This document shows, piece after piece, positions 31,970 to 39,684 of a DNA stretch of 64,000 bases. Source of the DNA: Acidimicrobiales bacterium (lineage in GTDB: Bacteria > Actinomycetota > Acidimicrobiia > Acidimicrobiales > Aldehydirespiratoraceae); the NCBI GenBank assembly GCA_040219515.1, contig JAVJSI010000012.1:186001-250000 (forward strand). Reading direction: 5' to 3'. A program made the position numbers and the translations under genes. Positions within the stretch are counted from its first letter, which is position 1. Each line of letters starts with the position of its first letter. The notes below the pieces were generated by a model, which was given only the letters and a program-made list of their open reading frames with translations, did not search any database and was not told where the DNA came from.

Positions 31970-33103
31970 ATGACCACCGCCACCCGTGACTACAAACTCA
32001 TCTCGGCCGACGGTCATCTCAACGAGCCGGGCGATCTCTGGACATCGCGCGTGCCAGCGGAGTTCAAGGACCGCGTGCCCTACATCGAGCGCTTCGAAAA
32101 GGGCGATGCGTGGGTGATGAAGGGTGTCGACGGCGTTCGTCCCTTCGGCTGGGGCGCCTGTGCCGGCCGCGCGCCCGAGGAACTCGGCGAGTGGGCCTTC
32201 TTCGAGGAGATCAACAAGGGCAGCTACGACCCCGTCGCCCGGGTCGAGGAACTCGACCGAGACGGCGTCGACGCCGAGCTGCTGTTCGCGTCGGGCGTCA
32301 TCGGCTGGGTGAACGGCGAGCGCGACCCGGACCTCCACCACGCCATGGTGCGCGCCTACAACGACTTCCTCTCGGAGTTCTGCAGCCACGCGCCCGAGCG
32401 CCTCGGTGGTGCGGCCCTCCTGCCCAACCGTGGTCTCGACGAATGCCTCGCCGAGCTCGAACGCCTCGAGTCGATGCCCGGCTTCGTCGCCTACTACCTG
32501 AAGGCCATGCCCGACGGTGGTACCAGCGGCATCAAGCCCGAGTACGACCGCCTCTGGGAGGCGATCCTGCAGACCGGCAAGCCGCTCACCGTCCACATCG
32601 GTCTCACCGATTCGCCGGGTGTCGGCAAGCCTGTCGAGGAGGTCGGCGGGGCCAAGAAGCTCCCCGGCACCGGTCACTTCTACCAAGCGCCAAGGCTCAT
32701 GCTCGAGTTCATCTTCGAGGGCGTGCTCGACCGGTTCCCCGACCTCCAGATCATCCTGGCCGAGACCGACTGCGGCTGGATGCCGTACTTCCAGGAGCAG
32801 GCCGATGACAACTACCTGCGTCACGCCCAGGCCGACCTCAAGGACAGCAGACTCGCCATGCTGCCCAGCGAGTACATGATCAAGCACTTCCCGGCGTCCT
32901 TCATCACCGACCACTCCGCCATCGCCAACCGCGAGAAGGTCGGGGTCGACCGCATGCTGTGGTCCAACGACCATCCCCACATCACGTCCGACTGGCCGAA
33001 CTCGTGGAAGACGATCAACGCCAGCATGGCCAACGTGCCGGCCGACGAACGTCAGAAGATCCTGGCCGGCAACGCCCAGCGCCTGCTCAAGTTCGGTAGC
33101 TGA
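31970..33103 (+). CDS. amidohydrolase-2 (TIM-barrel metal-dependent hydrolase)
   Basis: 377 residues; GAGGAAGAAAACGAC precedes the ATG. LISADGHLNEPGDLW carries the DxH motif, KPLTVHIGLTDSP the barrel histidine, ILAETDCGWMPYF and MLWSNDHPHITSDWP the later acidic and histidine ligands. Closely similar in design to the genes at 11607 and 18415; actinobacterial relatives sit in aromatic and steroid degradation. Unlike those two it has its own strong promoter and a spacer palindrome, so it is probably induced separately. Confidence 0.82.
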   Translation: MTTATRDYKLISADGHLNEPGDLWTSRVPAEFKDRVPYIERFEKGDAWVMKGVDGVRPFGWGACAGRAPEELGEWAFFEEINKGSYDPVARVEELDRDGVDAELLFASGVIGWVNGERDPDLHHAMVRAYNDFLSEFCSHAPERLGGAALLPNRGLDECLAELERLESMPGFVAYYLKAMPDGGTSGIKPEYDRLWEAILQTGKPLTVHIGLTDSPGVGKPVEEVGGAKKLPGTGHFYQAPRLMLEFIFEGVLDRFPDLQIILAETDCGWMPYFQEQADDNYLRHAQADLKDSRLAMLPSEYMIKHFPASFITDHSAIANREKVGVDRMLWSNDHPHITSDWPNSWKTINASMANVPADERQKILAGNAQRLLKFGS

Positions 33104-33109
33104 GCGCCG

Positions 33110-33811
33110 CTACCCGACGACAACGGCGTCGCCGGGGCGGATCGTGCCCGGCGCGACGACGAGCGCGCCGATCGCCAGGAAGCCCTCGCGGTGGGCATTG
33201 ATGGTGCGAAGGACATCGAGGTCGCGGTCGACCCCGGGCTGCGGACGGGTGACGATCACACAACGACCGATCCTCTTCGTGATCGAGAGTCGCACATCGC
33301 CGACGCTGATCTCGAGGTCGACGAATGCGTCCTCGCCGCCCCCGTCGACAATCAGGTTGGGGCGAAAGCGCCGACCGTCCCAGTCGCCGATCGTGCCTCT
33401 GCTGACCAGCGAGACTCGGGTGCGGGCGCTGTCGTGCCACGCCTCGCCGGGTCCCTGCCAGCTGACCCACGACTCATCGTTCTCGAAGTCCAGCGGGTTC
33501 TCGTAGGTGCCGCCATCGGCGCCGGCGGCGGAACACAACGTGACCGGCCGGTCGAGCCATTCGGAGAAGTCGGCGCTGGTGCGCAGTTCGTCGCCCGACT
33601 CGATGGTGACGACCGGTTCGCCGTCGACCATCCGGGCCGACCCGAACAGCAGACGCGGCTCGCGCCGCGCGGTGAGGACGTTGCCGGTGTGGTCGTCGAC
33701 CAGACCCCAGCCCCGGTCGTGAACGATCCCGGTCGAACCGATGTCGGCGACCTCGAGACGTTCACCGCCCACGGACTTGATCGGATAGCGCCAGATCTCG
33801 ACGACGTGCAT
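33110..33811 (-). CDS. MOSC-domain protein
   Basis: 233 residues from ATG 33811. The MOSC_N part opens MHVVEIWRYPIKSVGGERL; the MOSC core has GRRFRPNLIVDGG, RCVIVTRPQ and GTIRPGDAVVVG. RCVIVTRPQ holds the cysteine expected to bind sulfur or the molybdenum cofactor. Members are cytosolic Mo-dependent reductases (mARC/YcbX-like, reducing N-hydroxylated compounds) or sulfur carriers. Convergent with the amidohydrolase at 31970. Confidence 0.82.
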   Translation of the reverse strand: MHVVEIWRYPIKSVGGERLEVADIGSTGIVHDRGWGLVDDHTGNVLTARREPRLLFGSARMVDGEPVVTIESGDELRTSADFSEWLDRPVTLCSAAGADGGTYENPLDFENDESWVSWQGPGEAWHDSARTRVSLVSRGTIGDWDGRRFRPNLIVDGGGEDAFVDLEISVGDVRLSITKRIGRCVIVTRPQPGVDRDLDVLRTINAHREGFLAIGALVVAPGTIRPGDAVVVG

Positions 33812-33838
33812 CCCGGCGACGCTAGCGCCCGGACGCGA

Positions 33839-33870
33839 CAGCGCCCGGCCGGATGACCGACCGGGCGCTG
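33839..33870 (-). terminator. stem-loop downstream of the SLH protein gene
   Basis: A 10-bp perfect stem (CAGCGCCCGG at 33839-33848 with 33861-33870) and 12-base loop, 20 bases past the stop of the SLH gene. No T-run follows, as is common in high-GC actinobacteria. Next to it, 33871-33884, is the perfect palindrome CCGAAACGTTTCGG. Confidence 0.55.
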
Positions 33871-33890
33871 CCGAAACGTTTCGGGTTCGG

Positions 33891-35225
33891 CTACTGCGCC
33901 ACGTAGAGACGGGCGAGGAATGCCGCCATCTGCTCACGGGTGACGTTGTCACCCGGGGAGTAGGTGGTGGGCGTGGTGCCGGTCGTGATCTCGAGGCCGT
34001 AGATCTTCGCCACGGCGTCCTTGGCGAACGAGGTCGCCGACACGTCGGTGAACGGTGTGTCCACGATCGCCGCCGTTGCGTCGTTGGCCGCCTCGTAGGT
34101 ACGGGCGATGAACGCAGCCATTTGTTCACGGGTCACCAGGTCGTTCGGCGAGTAGGTCGTCGCCGAGGTGCCGGTGGTGATGCCGAGGCCGTAGATCTGC
34201 GCGATGGAGTCCTTGGCGAACGACGTGGGGGAGATGTCGGTGAAGGGGTGCGTCACGATCGGCGCATCGTCACCTGTCATCGCCTTGTACATACGGGCCA
34301 GGAACGCCGCCATCTGCTCACGGGTGACGTCGTCGCTCGGGGAGTAGGTGGTGCCGGTGGTACCGGTGGTCACGCCCAGGTTGTACAGGCAGCGCACGCC
34401 GTCGGCCGCGAACGAGGTGTCGGGGACGTCGCTGAAGGGCGTCGCCGTGTCGTTGTCGCACATGCGACCGGCCATGGTGTCGTCGGTGTCGCAGGCGAAG
34501 CCGATGCCGTCGCCGTCACCGTCGAGCTGGTCGGGGTTGGCCACGATGCGGCAGTTGTCGTCGTCATCGAGAACGCCGTCGCCGTCGTCGTCGGTGTCGC
34601 AGACGTCGCCGTCGCCGTCGCCATCGGTGTCGATCTGGTCGATGTTGCTGTCCTCGGGGCAGTTGTCGGCATCGCCGATGATCCCGTCGCCGTCGCCGGC
34701 CGGGATCACTTCGATGGTCACCGGGGTACCCACTGGTGTGAGCTCACCTTCGATAACCGCGACCCCGGAGATGGCCAGGTTGCAACCGACGAGGCCGTCC
34801 TCGACGCACTCGTACTCGGCGGGAGCGCCGTCGGCGACGCCGGTGATCACGGGGATCCACTCGTAGCTGACGGGGTAGGTCGTACCGTCGACGGGGCCCG
34901 GAATGAGCTTGATCTGGCCTGGATTCGAACCGGCGCTGGCGGCGCCCCAGCAGATGTCCGCACCGCGCTCGAGGGCCTGCGCCTGGGTGAGCATGGCGCC
35001 GTCCTTGATGGCGTTGCCGCAGCTGGTGACCGCGACGATCGAAGCACCGTCGTAGGGCCCTGACACGACGATGTCGATTGTTTCGCCTTCGATGTCGACA
35101 GGGATGGGGGTGGCGGTCGCGTCGAGCGCGCCGGCGGTTGCGGTGCCGAGTGCCATGGTCGCGAGCGCGACAATCGTGGCGATCAGCATCCTTGGCCGGC
35201 TACGCCGGGCAGAAGAGTTTCTCAT
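33891..35225 (-). CDS. exported surface protein with thrombospondin-3-like repeats and three SLH domains
   Basis: 444 residues from ATG 35225, which has GGAGGG seven bases upstream. Signal peptide (MLIATIVALATMALGTATAGA), a beta-rich domain (about 35-165), a calcium-binding Asp-rich TSP3 segment (DGDGIIGDADNCPEDSN, DTDDDGDGVLDDDDNC) and three SLH repeats at the C terminus, each with SP.D.VTREQMAAF(L/I)AR. SLH domains anchor proteins to wall-bound polysaccharide in S-layers. TSP3 repeats usually give a calcium-stiffened linker. A surface or adhesion role is likely. Confidence 0.85.
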   Translation of the reverse strand: MRNSSARRSRPRMLIATIVALATMALGTATAGALDATATPIPVDIEGETIDIVVSGPYDGASIVAVTSCGNAIKDGAMLTQAQALERGADICWGAASAGSNPGQIKLIPGPVDGTTYPVSYEWIPVITGVADGAPAEYECVEDGLVGCNLAISGVAVIEGELTPVGTPVTIEVIPAGDGDGIIGDADNCPEDSNIDQIDTDGDGDGDVCDTDDDGDGVLDDDDNCRIVANPDQLDGDGDGIGFACDTDDTMAGRMCDNDTATPFSDVPDTSFAADGVRCLYNLGVTTGTTGTTYSPSDDVTREQMAAFLARMYKAMTGDDAPIVTHPFTDISPTSFAKDSIAQIYGLGITTGTSATTYSPNDLVTREQMAAFIARTYEAANDATAAIVDTPFTDVSATSFAKDAVAKIYGLEITTGTTPTTYSPGDNVTREQMAAFLARLYVAQ

Positions 35226-35307
35226 GTGGTGTCCCTCCAACGGACGTGACCTCAGTCTGAATGAGCGAGGCCATGGCGCGAAGCATGGCGGCCACGCTCT
35301 GTGGCGT

Positions 35308-35331
35308 CAAATGTGACGGGTGCCACATTTG
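35308..35331. promoter_or_regulatory. inverted repeat between the SLH gene and the cyclase gene
   Basis: CAAATGTG, 8 bases, CACATTTG, perfect arms, located in the divergent region (starts at 35225 minus and 35370 plus). Likely an operator serving one or both genes. Confidence 0.45.
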
Positions 35332-35369
35332 CCTGGGGCGACTCGTGGGCGCTCACCTACACTCCTGCG

Positions 35370-36143
35370 GTGATCGGTCGCTGGGTGACACACGCCCTCA
35401 TCTACCTCTCCGTGTGCTCCACGGTTTCGATGGTCTGGGTGCTGCTGACCGACGGAACCGTCGACGATCTCAAGGGCTACGCCCGCACGCCCGGCGACGC
35501 GTTGACGCTCAGCTTCTGGCCTGTGTGGCTGTGGCTGCTCTGGGGCACGGCCGTCACCATGCACCTGGCGGTGATGCTCGGTCGGCTCATCCCCGGTCGC
35601 CGACCGCGCCGGGGTCTGCGCCGCGGAGCGGTGGCGAAGACGGGACATCGCCACGTCGTCGCCATGTTCACCGACCTGTCGGGGAGCACCGAAACCAACG
35701 AACGGATGGGCGACGCCGCATGGGCGACGCTGGTGCGTGACCACCGACGAACCGTGCGCGAGCTCACCGAGATCCACGGTGGCAGAGAAGTGGGCACCCA
35801 GGGTGACGGGTTCTTCGTGCGGTTCCGCGAGCCCGGACCGGCGCTGGCCTGCGCGGTCGAGATCCAGCGGCGCAGCCGGGAACAGCGCGAGCTGGGGTCG
35901 GCCCTGCCGCCGGTGCGCATCGGCATCCACCGCGGCGAGGCCGTGCACGGCGACGACGACGTGCTCGGTCAGGTCGTCAACGTGGCCGCCCGCCTGCTCG
36001 ACGTGGCGGCACCCGACGAGATCGTCGTGACCGAGTCGGTGGCCGACGGCGCCGACGCGGCCGATTTCGTCGACCGTGGACTGGTGGAGCTGAAGGGCGT
36101 CGGCCGGCCGCGACACATCCTGTCGGCCAAGTGGCGCGAGTAG
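35370..36143 (+). CDS. membrane-bound class III adenylate/guanylate cyclase
   Basis: 257 residues from GTG 35370 (VIGRWVTHALIY). Two transmembrane helices (about 5-25 and 45-70) precede a cyclase domain: VVAMFTDLSGSTETNERMGD with a metal Asp, GREVGTQGDGFFVRF with the second Asp, and VRIGIHRGEAV, LGQVVNVAARLL with the NxxxR-type transition-state residues. A TACACT -10 at 35358-35363 ends 6 bases before GTG, supporting a leaderless mRNA and this start over GTG 35301, which would overlap the palindrome. Makes cAMP or cGMP in response to an unknown signal. Confidence 0.78.
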   Translation: MIGRWVTHALIYLSVCSTVSMVWVLLTDGTVDDLKGYARTPGDALTLSFWPVWLWLLWGTAVTMHLAVMLGRLIPGRRPRRGLRRGAVAKTGHRHVVAMFTDLSGSTETNERMGDAAWATLVRDHRRTVRELTEIHGGREVGTQGDGFFVRFREPGPALACAVEIQRRSREQRELGSALPPVRIGIHRGEAVHGDDDVLGQVVNVAARLLDVAAPDEIVVTESVADGADAADFVDRGLVELKGVGRPRHILSAKWRE

Positions 36144-36144
36144 G

Positions 36145-37035
36145 TCAGGACGTCCACTTCTGGCGAAAGGCGGACCGCTCCTGTGGCGTGTAGAAGTGAG
36201 CGGCGAGCCGACTCTCATAGGCATGGTCGAGGATCTCGTCGGGAACCGTGAGCGTGTCGAGGAATCGGCGGTAGATGCCGCCGTACTGCTTGTCATCGGA
36301 GCGGTTGCTGGCCGGCGGCGTGCGGTGCGGGGTTGCCAGGAACCGAGCGAGTGCCTCTGCCCCGACCCGGTCGATGTCCTCATTGCGGACGAGGAGGACT
36401 CGGAAGCGCTCGTTGGCGTAGGTCTCATGACCTGCCGCGTGGGGAAAGGGCGTCGCGAAGACGTCGATGCCGGTGGTCGACTCGAGCTCCTGGGAAAACC
36501 AGTCGAAGGAAGCGCCGCGCCAATAGGTGGCGACCCAGCGGGCGCGGAGTTCGTCGAGGTCGACCTCGTCCGGGGCGAGGGTCGGATCGACGTTGTCGGA
36601 ACGCTCGCCGGCGTGGAAGAACGCCGAGATCGACCGGGCGACCGGATCGCGTACACCCGTCACGATCTCCCATTTGGGATCCGTCGGGCTCGTCGACGCG
36701 AAGCGCCGGGCGAGATACTCGCTGCGCCAGAGACCGCCGTAGCCGGCTCGCCAGACCTTGGTCGAACGAAGCGTCGGCGGATGGATCTCCCGTTGGGTGG
36801 CCTCCGCCGCCCGGCCCCGTGGCGATAGCCGATGGGCGGGCAGCGCGGCGCGGCCACCGGCGCGGGCGGTGTGGAGCAATGTGGTCGACCCCACCTTCGG
36901 CAGGGAGTAGACGACGAGCGGGCGAGCGCCGTACGTGCGGCGCAGGTGGAGGGCGTAGACACGATGGTCCAGGCCCGTGCCGGTGAGCAGCCGCCGGATC
37001 GCGCCCGTGGCCCCGTGCACGATCGGCCGCCTCAT
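36145..37035 (-). CDS. sulfotransferase-like protein
   Basis: 296 residues. VVYSLPKVGSTTLLHTARA at about 40 is the PAPS 5'-phosphosulfate loop and EIVTGVRDPVARSISAFFH the 3'-phosphate-binding motif of sulfotransferases, closest to the putative capsular-polysaccharide sulfotransferase group. No signal peptide. It may sulfate a cell-surface glycan or glycolipid; the nearby glycan genes (39685-45681) are compatible but not adjacent. Convergent and 2 bp from the cyclase gene end. Confidence 0.72.
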   Translation of the reverse strand: MRRPIVHGATGAIRRLLTGTGLDHRVYALHLRRTYGARPLVVYSLPKVGSTTLLHTARAGGRAALPAHRLSPRGRAAEATQREIHPPTLRSTKVWRAGYGGLWRSEYLARRFASTSPTDPKWEIVTGVRDPVARSISAFFHAGERSDNVDPTLAPDEVDLDELRARWVATYWRGASFDWFSQELESTTGIDVFATPFPHAAGHETYANERFRVLLVRNEDIDRVGAEALARFLATPHRTPPASNRSDDKQYGGIYRRFLDTLTVPDEILDHAYESRLAAHFYTPQERSAFRQKWTS

Positions 37036-37077
37036 CACCCGGCGGACTCTACTGCGGCGCCCGGATAGGTTCAGCCC

Positions 37078-37464
37078 ATGGCCGAATCCCCGTGCTGCTG
37101 TGGCAGCGGAATCGTTGAGGCCCGGTGTTGCCGACCGATACTCGACGGGGAACGACCGGCTGCCACCGCCGAGCAGCTCATGCGGTCGCGGTTCACGGCG
37201 TTCGCGATCGGCAACGTCGACCACCTCCTCCGAACGTGGGCGCCGGAGACCCGGCCACGGCGGATCGACCTCGACGGCTCGCGGCGCTGGACTCGGCTGG
37301 AGGTGATCGACACGGTGAACGGTCGGGAACTCGCGACCACCGGCATCGTGGAGTTCCGGGCCCACTACGAGTCGGCCGGCCGGGCCGGGTCGCTGCACGA
37401 GCGGAGCAGCTTCCGGCGTCACGAGGGCCGCTGGGTCTACGTCGACGGGGTCGCCGACCCCTGA
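37078..37464 (+). CDS. YchJ/UPF0225-family SEC-C protein
   Basis: 128 residues. N-terminal SEC-C-like zinc motif CCCGSGIVEARCC, then an NTF2-like domain: AATAEQLMRSRFTAFAIGNV, DYLLRTW-type helix HLLRTWAPETRP, and HERSSFRRHEGRWVYVDGV at the end. These are the marks of YchJ/UPF0225 proteins, whose role is unknown. Its start is 43 bp from the divergent sulfotransferase. Confidence 0.85.
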   Translation: MAESPCCCGSGIVEARCCRPILDGERPAATAEQLMRSRFTAFAIGNVDHLLRTWAPETRPRRIDLDGSRRWTRLEVIDTVNGRELATTGIVEFRAHYESAGRAGSLHERSSFRRHEGRWVYVDGVADP

Positions 37465-37539
37465 TCGCTTGCGCGGAATGGCTTCGCGCGGACAGCGCGC
37501 GACGTGGCAGCCCCGAAAGATCGCGACGAGACTTCCGCG

Positions 37540-38247
37540 ATGTTGTTCAGTGCGCACGTGGTCGACTCCAGTCCGATCGCCGCACTACGACGCCGCACCC
37601 CGCAGGCCGGTGATGTCCCCGGTCTGCGCTCCGCTCGCAATGGCATCGCCGCGCCGTTCACGCGAGGAGTTCTGCCGCGGCCGCAGCTCCGTCGCGAGGT
37701 GCTGCTGGCCGGATGGGACGACGAGGCGGCCCTCGACCGTTTCCTCACCGACGACCCCAGCGGTCGGGTGTTCGCCGACGGCTGGGAACTGCGGATGGAG
37801 CTTCATCGCGCCGTCGGCGTGTGGCCCGGACTCGATGCGGCCTCGACGCAGGAAGCGGCGGCCGAGGGGCACGAGGGTGACGGACCGAGTGTGGCGATCA
37901 CGATCGGCACGGCCTACGCCCGCACCCTCGTGCCGTTCATGCGGGTCAACAGCGGTCTCGAGGACCAGTTTCTCGACACGCCGTCGGGACTCTGGGGCAC
38001 GGCGCTGTCGAACATCCCACAACGGCTGGTGGCCACGCTCACCGTCTGGGAGTCGGGCGACGCGGCGATCGACTACATGAGGTCGGGCGCCCACGGAGCA
38101 GCGGCGTCCGCGCACTACGACCCGAAGAAGGATCCCACCGGCCACACCTTCGTGACCGGCGGCGGGTTTCTCGGGTTCCGGCCGTTGTCGAGTCGAGGAT
38201 CGGTCGGCGGCAAGAACCCGATCTCACCGTCGATCATCGGCCTCTGA
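37540..38247 (+). CDS. spheroidene monooxygenase (CrtA)-like protein
   Basis: 235 residues from ATG 37540; GTG 37504 would add 12 residues not shared by relatives. MLFSAHVVDSSPIAALRRRT, GVLPRPQLRREVLLAGWDD, GRVFADGWELRMELHRAVGVWPG and HTFVTGGGFLGFRPL follow the CrtA-like family. CrtA adds keto groups to carotenoids; no other carotenoid gene is in the window except the polyprenyl synthase at 62502, so this substrate is uncertain. Confidence 0.65.
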   Translation: MLFSAHVVDSSPIAALRRRTPQAGDVPGLRSARNGIAAPFTRGVLPRPQLRREVLLAGWDDEAALDRFLTDDPSGRVFADGWELRMELHRAVGVWPGLDAASTQEAAAEGHEGDGPSVAITIGTAYARTLVPFMRVNSGLEDQFLDTPSGLWGTALSNIPQRLVATLTVWESGDAAIDYMRSGAHGAAASAHYDPKKDPTGHTFVTGGGFLGFRPLSSRGSVGGKNPISPSIIGL

Positions 38248-38250
38248 CAC

Positions 38251-39177
38251 TCAGCGATAGAGGTCGCCGCTCAGGTACTTGAGTCCCGAGTCGGGCTGCA
38301 CGGTCACCACTCGATGGTTCGGCCCGAGCTCGCGGGCGAGACGGGTGGCGGCCAGGATGCTGGCGCCGCCGCTGGGCCCGGTCCACACACCCTCGGTGCG
38401 AGCCAATTCACGAGCCGTTGCGAACGCGTCGGCGGTGCTCACCGCATCGGTCCGGTCGTAGCTGTCGGGAGTGATGAGTGCGGGGACGAAGCCGACGCCG
38501 CCGCCCTCGATCATGTGGGTTCCCGCCGGTCCGCCGGCGATCACGGCGGACTCCGCTGGTTCGACCACGGTGCGGATCACGTCGGGCCAGCGCTCCCGGA
38601 GGGGTCGAGCCGTACCCGTGAAGGCGCCGCCCACCCCCACGTAGAGGGCGAGGCCGTGGACCTCGCCGTCGATCTGATCGACCAGTTCCCGGCCGATCTC
38701 GAGGTAGCCGTCGAGTGTGTCGAGATTGTTGAACTGGTCGGTGGGAAACGCCCCTTCGTCGCGCACGATCTCGGCGGCTCGGGCCTGCATCTGCGGGATG
38801 AGCTCGGGGTGGATGCCCGTGTCGCTGTGAATGAGCTCGAGGTCGGCGCCGAAGGCGCGCATCGTTGTCAGCTTCTCCTCGGCGAACACGTTCGATGAGA
38901 CGATGCGGATCGGGTAGCCCTTGATGCTGCACACGAAGGCCAGCGAGCTACCCGTTGAGCCGCCCGTGTACTCGACGACGGGTTGTCCGGGCTGGAGTTC
39001 GCCGCGCCGTTCGGCTCCCTCGATCATGGCCAGTGCCATGCGGTCCTTGTAGGAGCCCGTTGGGTTGGCGGCCTCGAGCTTCACCCACACCTCTGCGGCA
39101 TCAGGACCGGGGAAGGTCGAGAGCTGCACGACCGGGGTATTGCCGATGCCGGCGAGGGCACCGGGGCGAGAGGTCAT
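38251..39177 (-). CDS. cysteine synthase-like PLP enzyme
   Basis: 308 residues. GNTPVVQL start, PLP lysine in NPTGSYKDRMA, VEYTGGSTGSSLAFVC for phosphate/substrate binding, LYVGVGGAFTGTARPL, and WTGPSGGASILAATRLAREL near the C terminus. Fold type II O-acetylserine sulfhydrylase/cystathionine beta-synthase group; the exact donor cannot be assigned (TGGSTGSS differs from the STSGNTG of CysK/CysM). Convergent with the CrtA-like gene. Confidence 0.82.
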   Translation of the reverse strand: MTSRPGALAGIGNTPVVQLSTFPGPDAAEVWVKLEAANPTGSYKDRMALAMIEGAERRGELQPGQPVVEYTGGSTGSSLAFVCSIKGYPIRIVSSNVFAEEKLTTMRAFGADLELIHSDTGIHPELIPQMQARAAEIVRDEGAFPTDQFNNLDTLDGYLEIGRELVDQIDGEVHGLALYVGVGGAFTGTARPLRERWPDVIRTVVEPAESAVIAGGPAGTHMIEGGGVGFVPALITPDSYDRTDAVSTADAFATARELARTEGVWTGPSGGASILAATRLARELGPNHRVVTVQPDSGLKYLSGDLYR

Positions 39178-39257
39178 GCGCGAACCGTAGTCAGGTCGCG
39201 TCGACCCCGCTCGGGGACGCCAGCGCGCGTCGGGTCCGAAATCGGGCAGGCTCAGGT

Positions 39258-39569
39258 GTGGATCAACGCTACGAACTCGTCGACCTCGACGTCGACCGCG
39301 AGGTGGGGATCACCGCTCGCTACGCCGACGGCCATGTCGCTAGCTTCACCGTGCGCGAACTCCGTACCGCTTGTCCCTGTGCCACCTGCCGAGCGCTGCG
39401 AGAGCGAGGTGAGGCCGTCGGCCCTGCAACGGGAGAGCCGTTGACGATTTCCGACGCCGGGTTCCACGGTGGTTGGGGCCTCAACATCACCTGGAACGAC
39501 GGTCATTCGACGGGGATCTACCCCTTCGAGTCCCTCCGGCGGTGGTCCGAGCGAGACCAGAGCCGCTGA
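39258..39569 (+). CDS. DUF971 (GBBH-like N-terminal) protein
   Basis: 103 residues from GTG 39258. VGITARYADGHVASFTVRELRTACPCATCRAL, with C and CxxC pattern, and GWGLNITWNDGHSTGIYPFESLRRW are the DUF971 signature. The domain occurs alone or fused to gamma-butyrobetaine hydroxylase and binds metal or assists Fe-S or Mo enzymes. Cytosolic. Confidence 0.82.
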   Translation: MDQRYELVDLDVDREVGITARYADGHVASFTVRELRTACPCATCRALRERGEAVGPATGEPLTISDAGFHGGWGLNITWNDGHSTGIYPFESLRRWSERDQSR

Positions 39570-39684
39570 AGCACTGATCCTCTCTGCGGCGTCCGTGACA
39601 CGTCATCGGTCGGGTGACCGGTACGGTTGTCATCTGCCACCGACGCGGTGGGTCACAGCACAACCGATCGAGGGATATCCGCTG

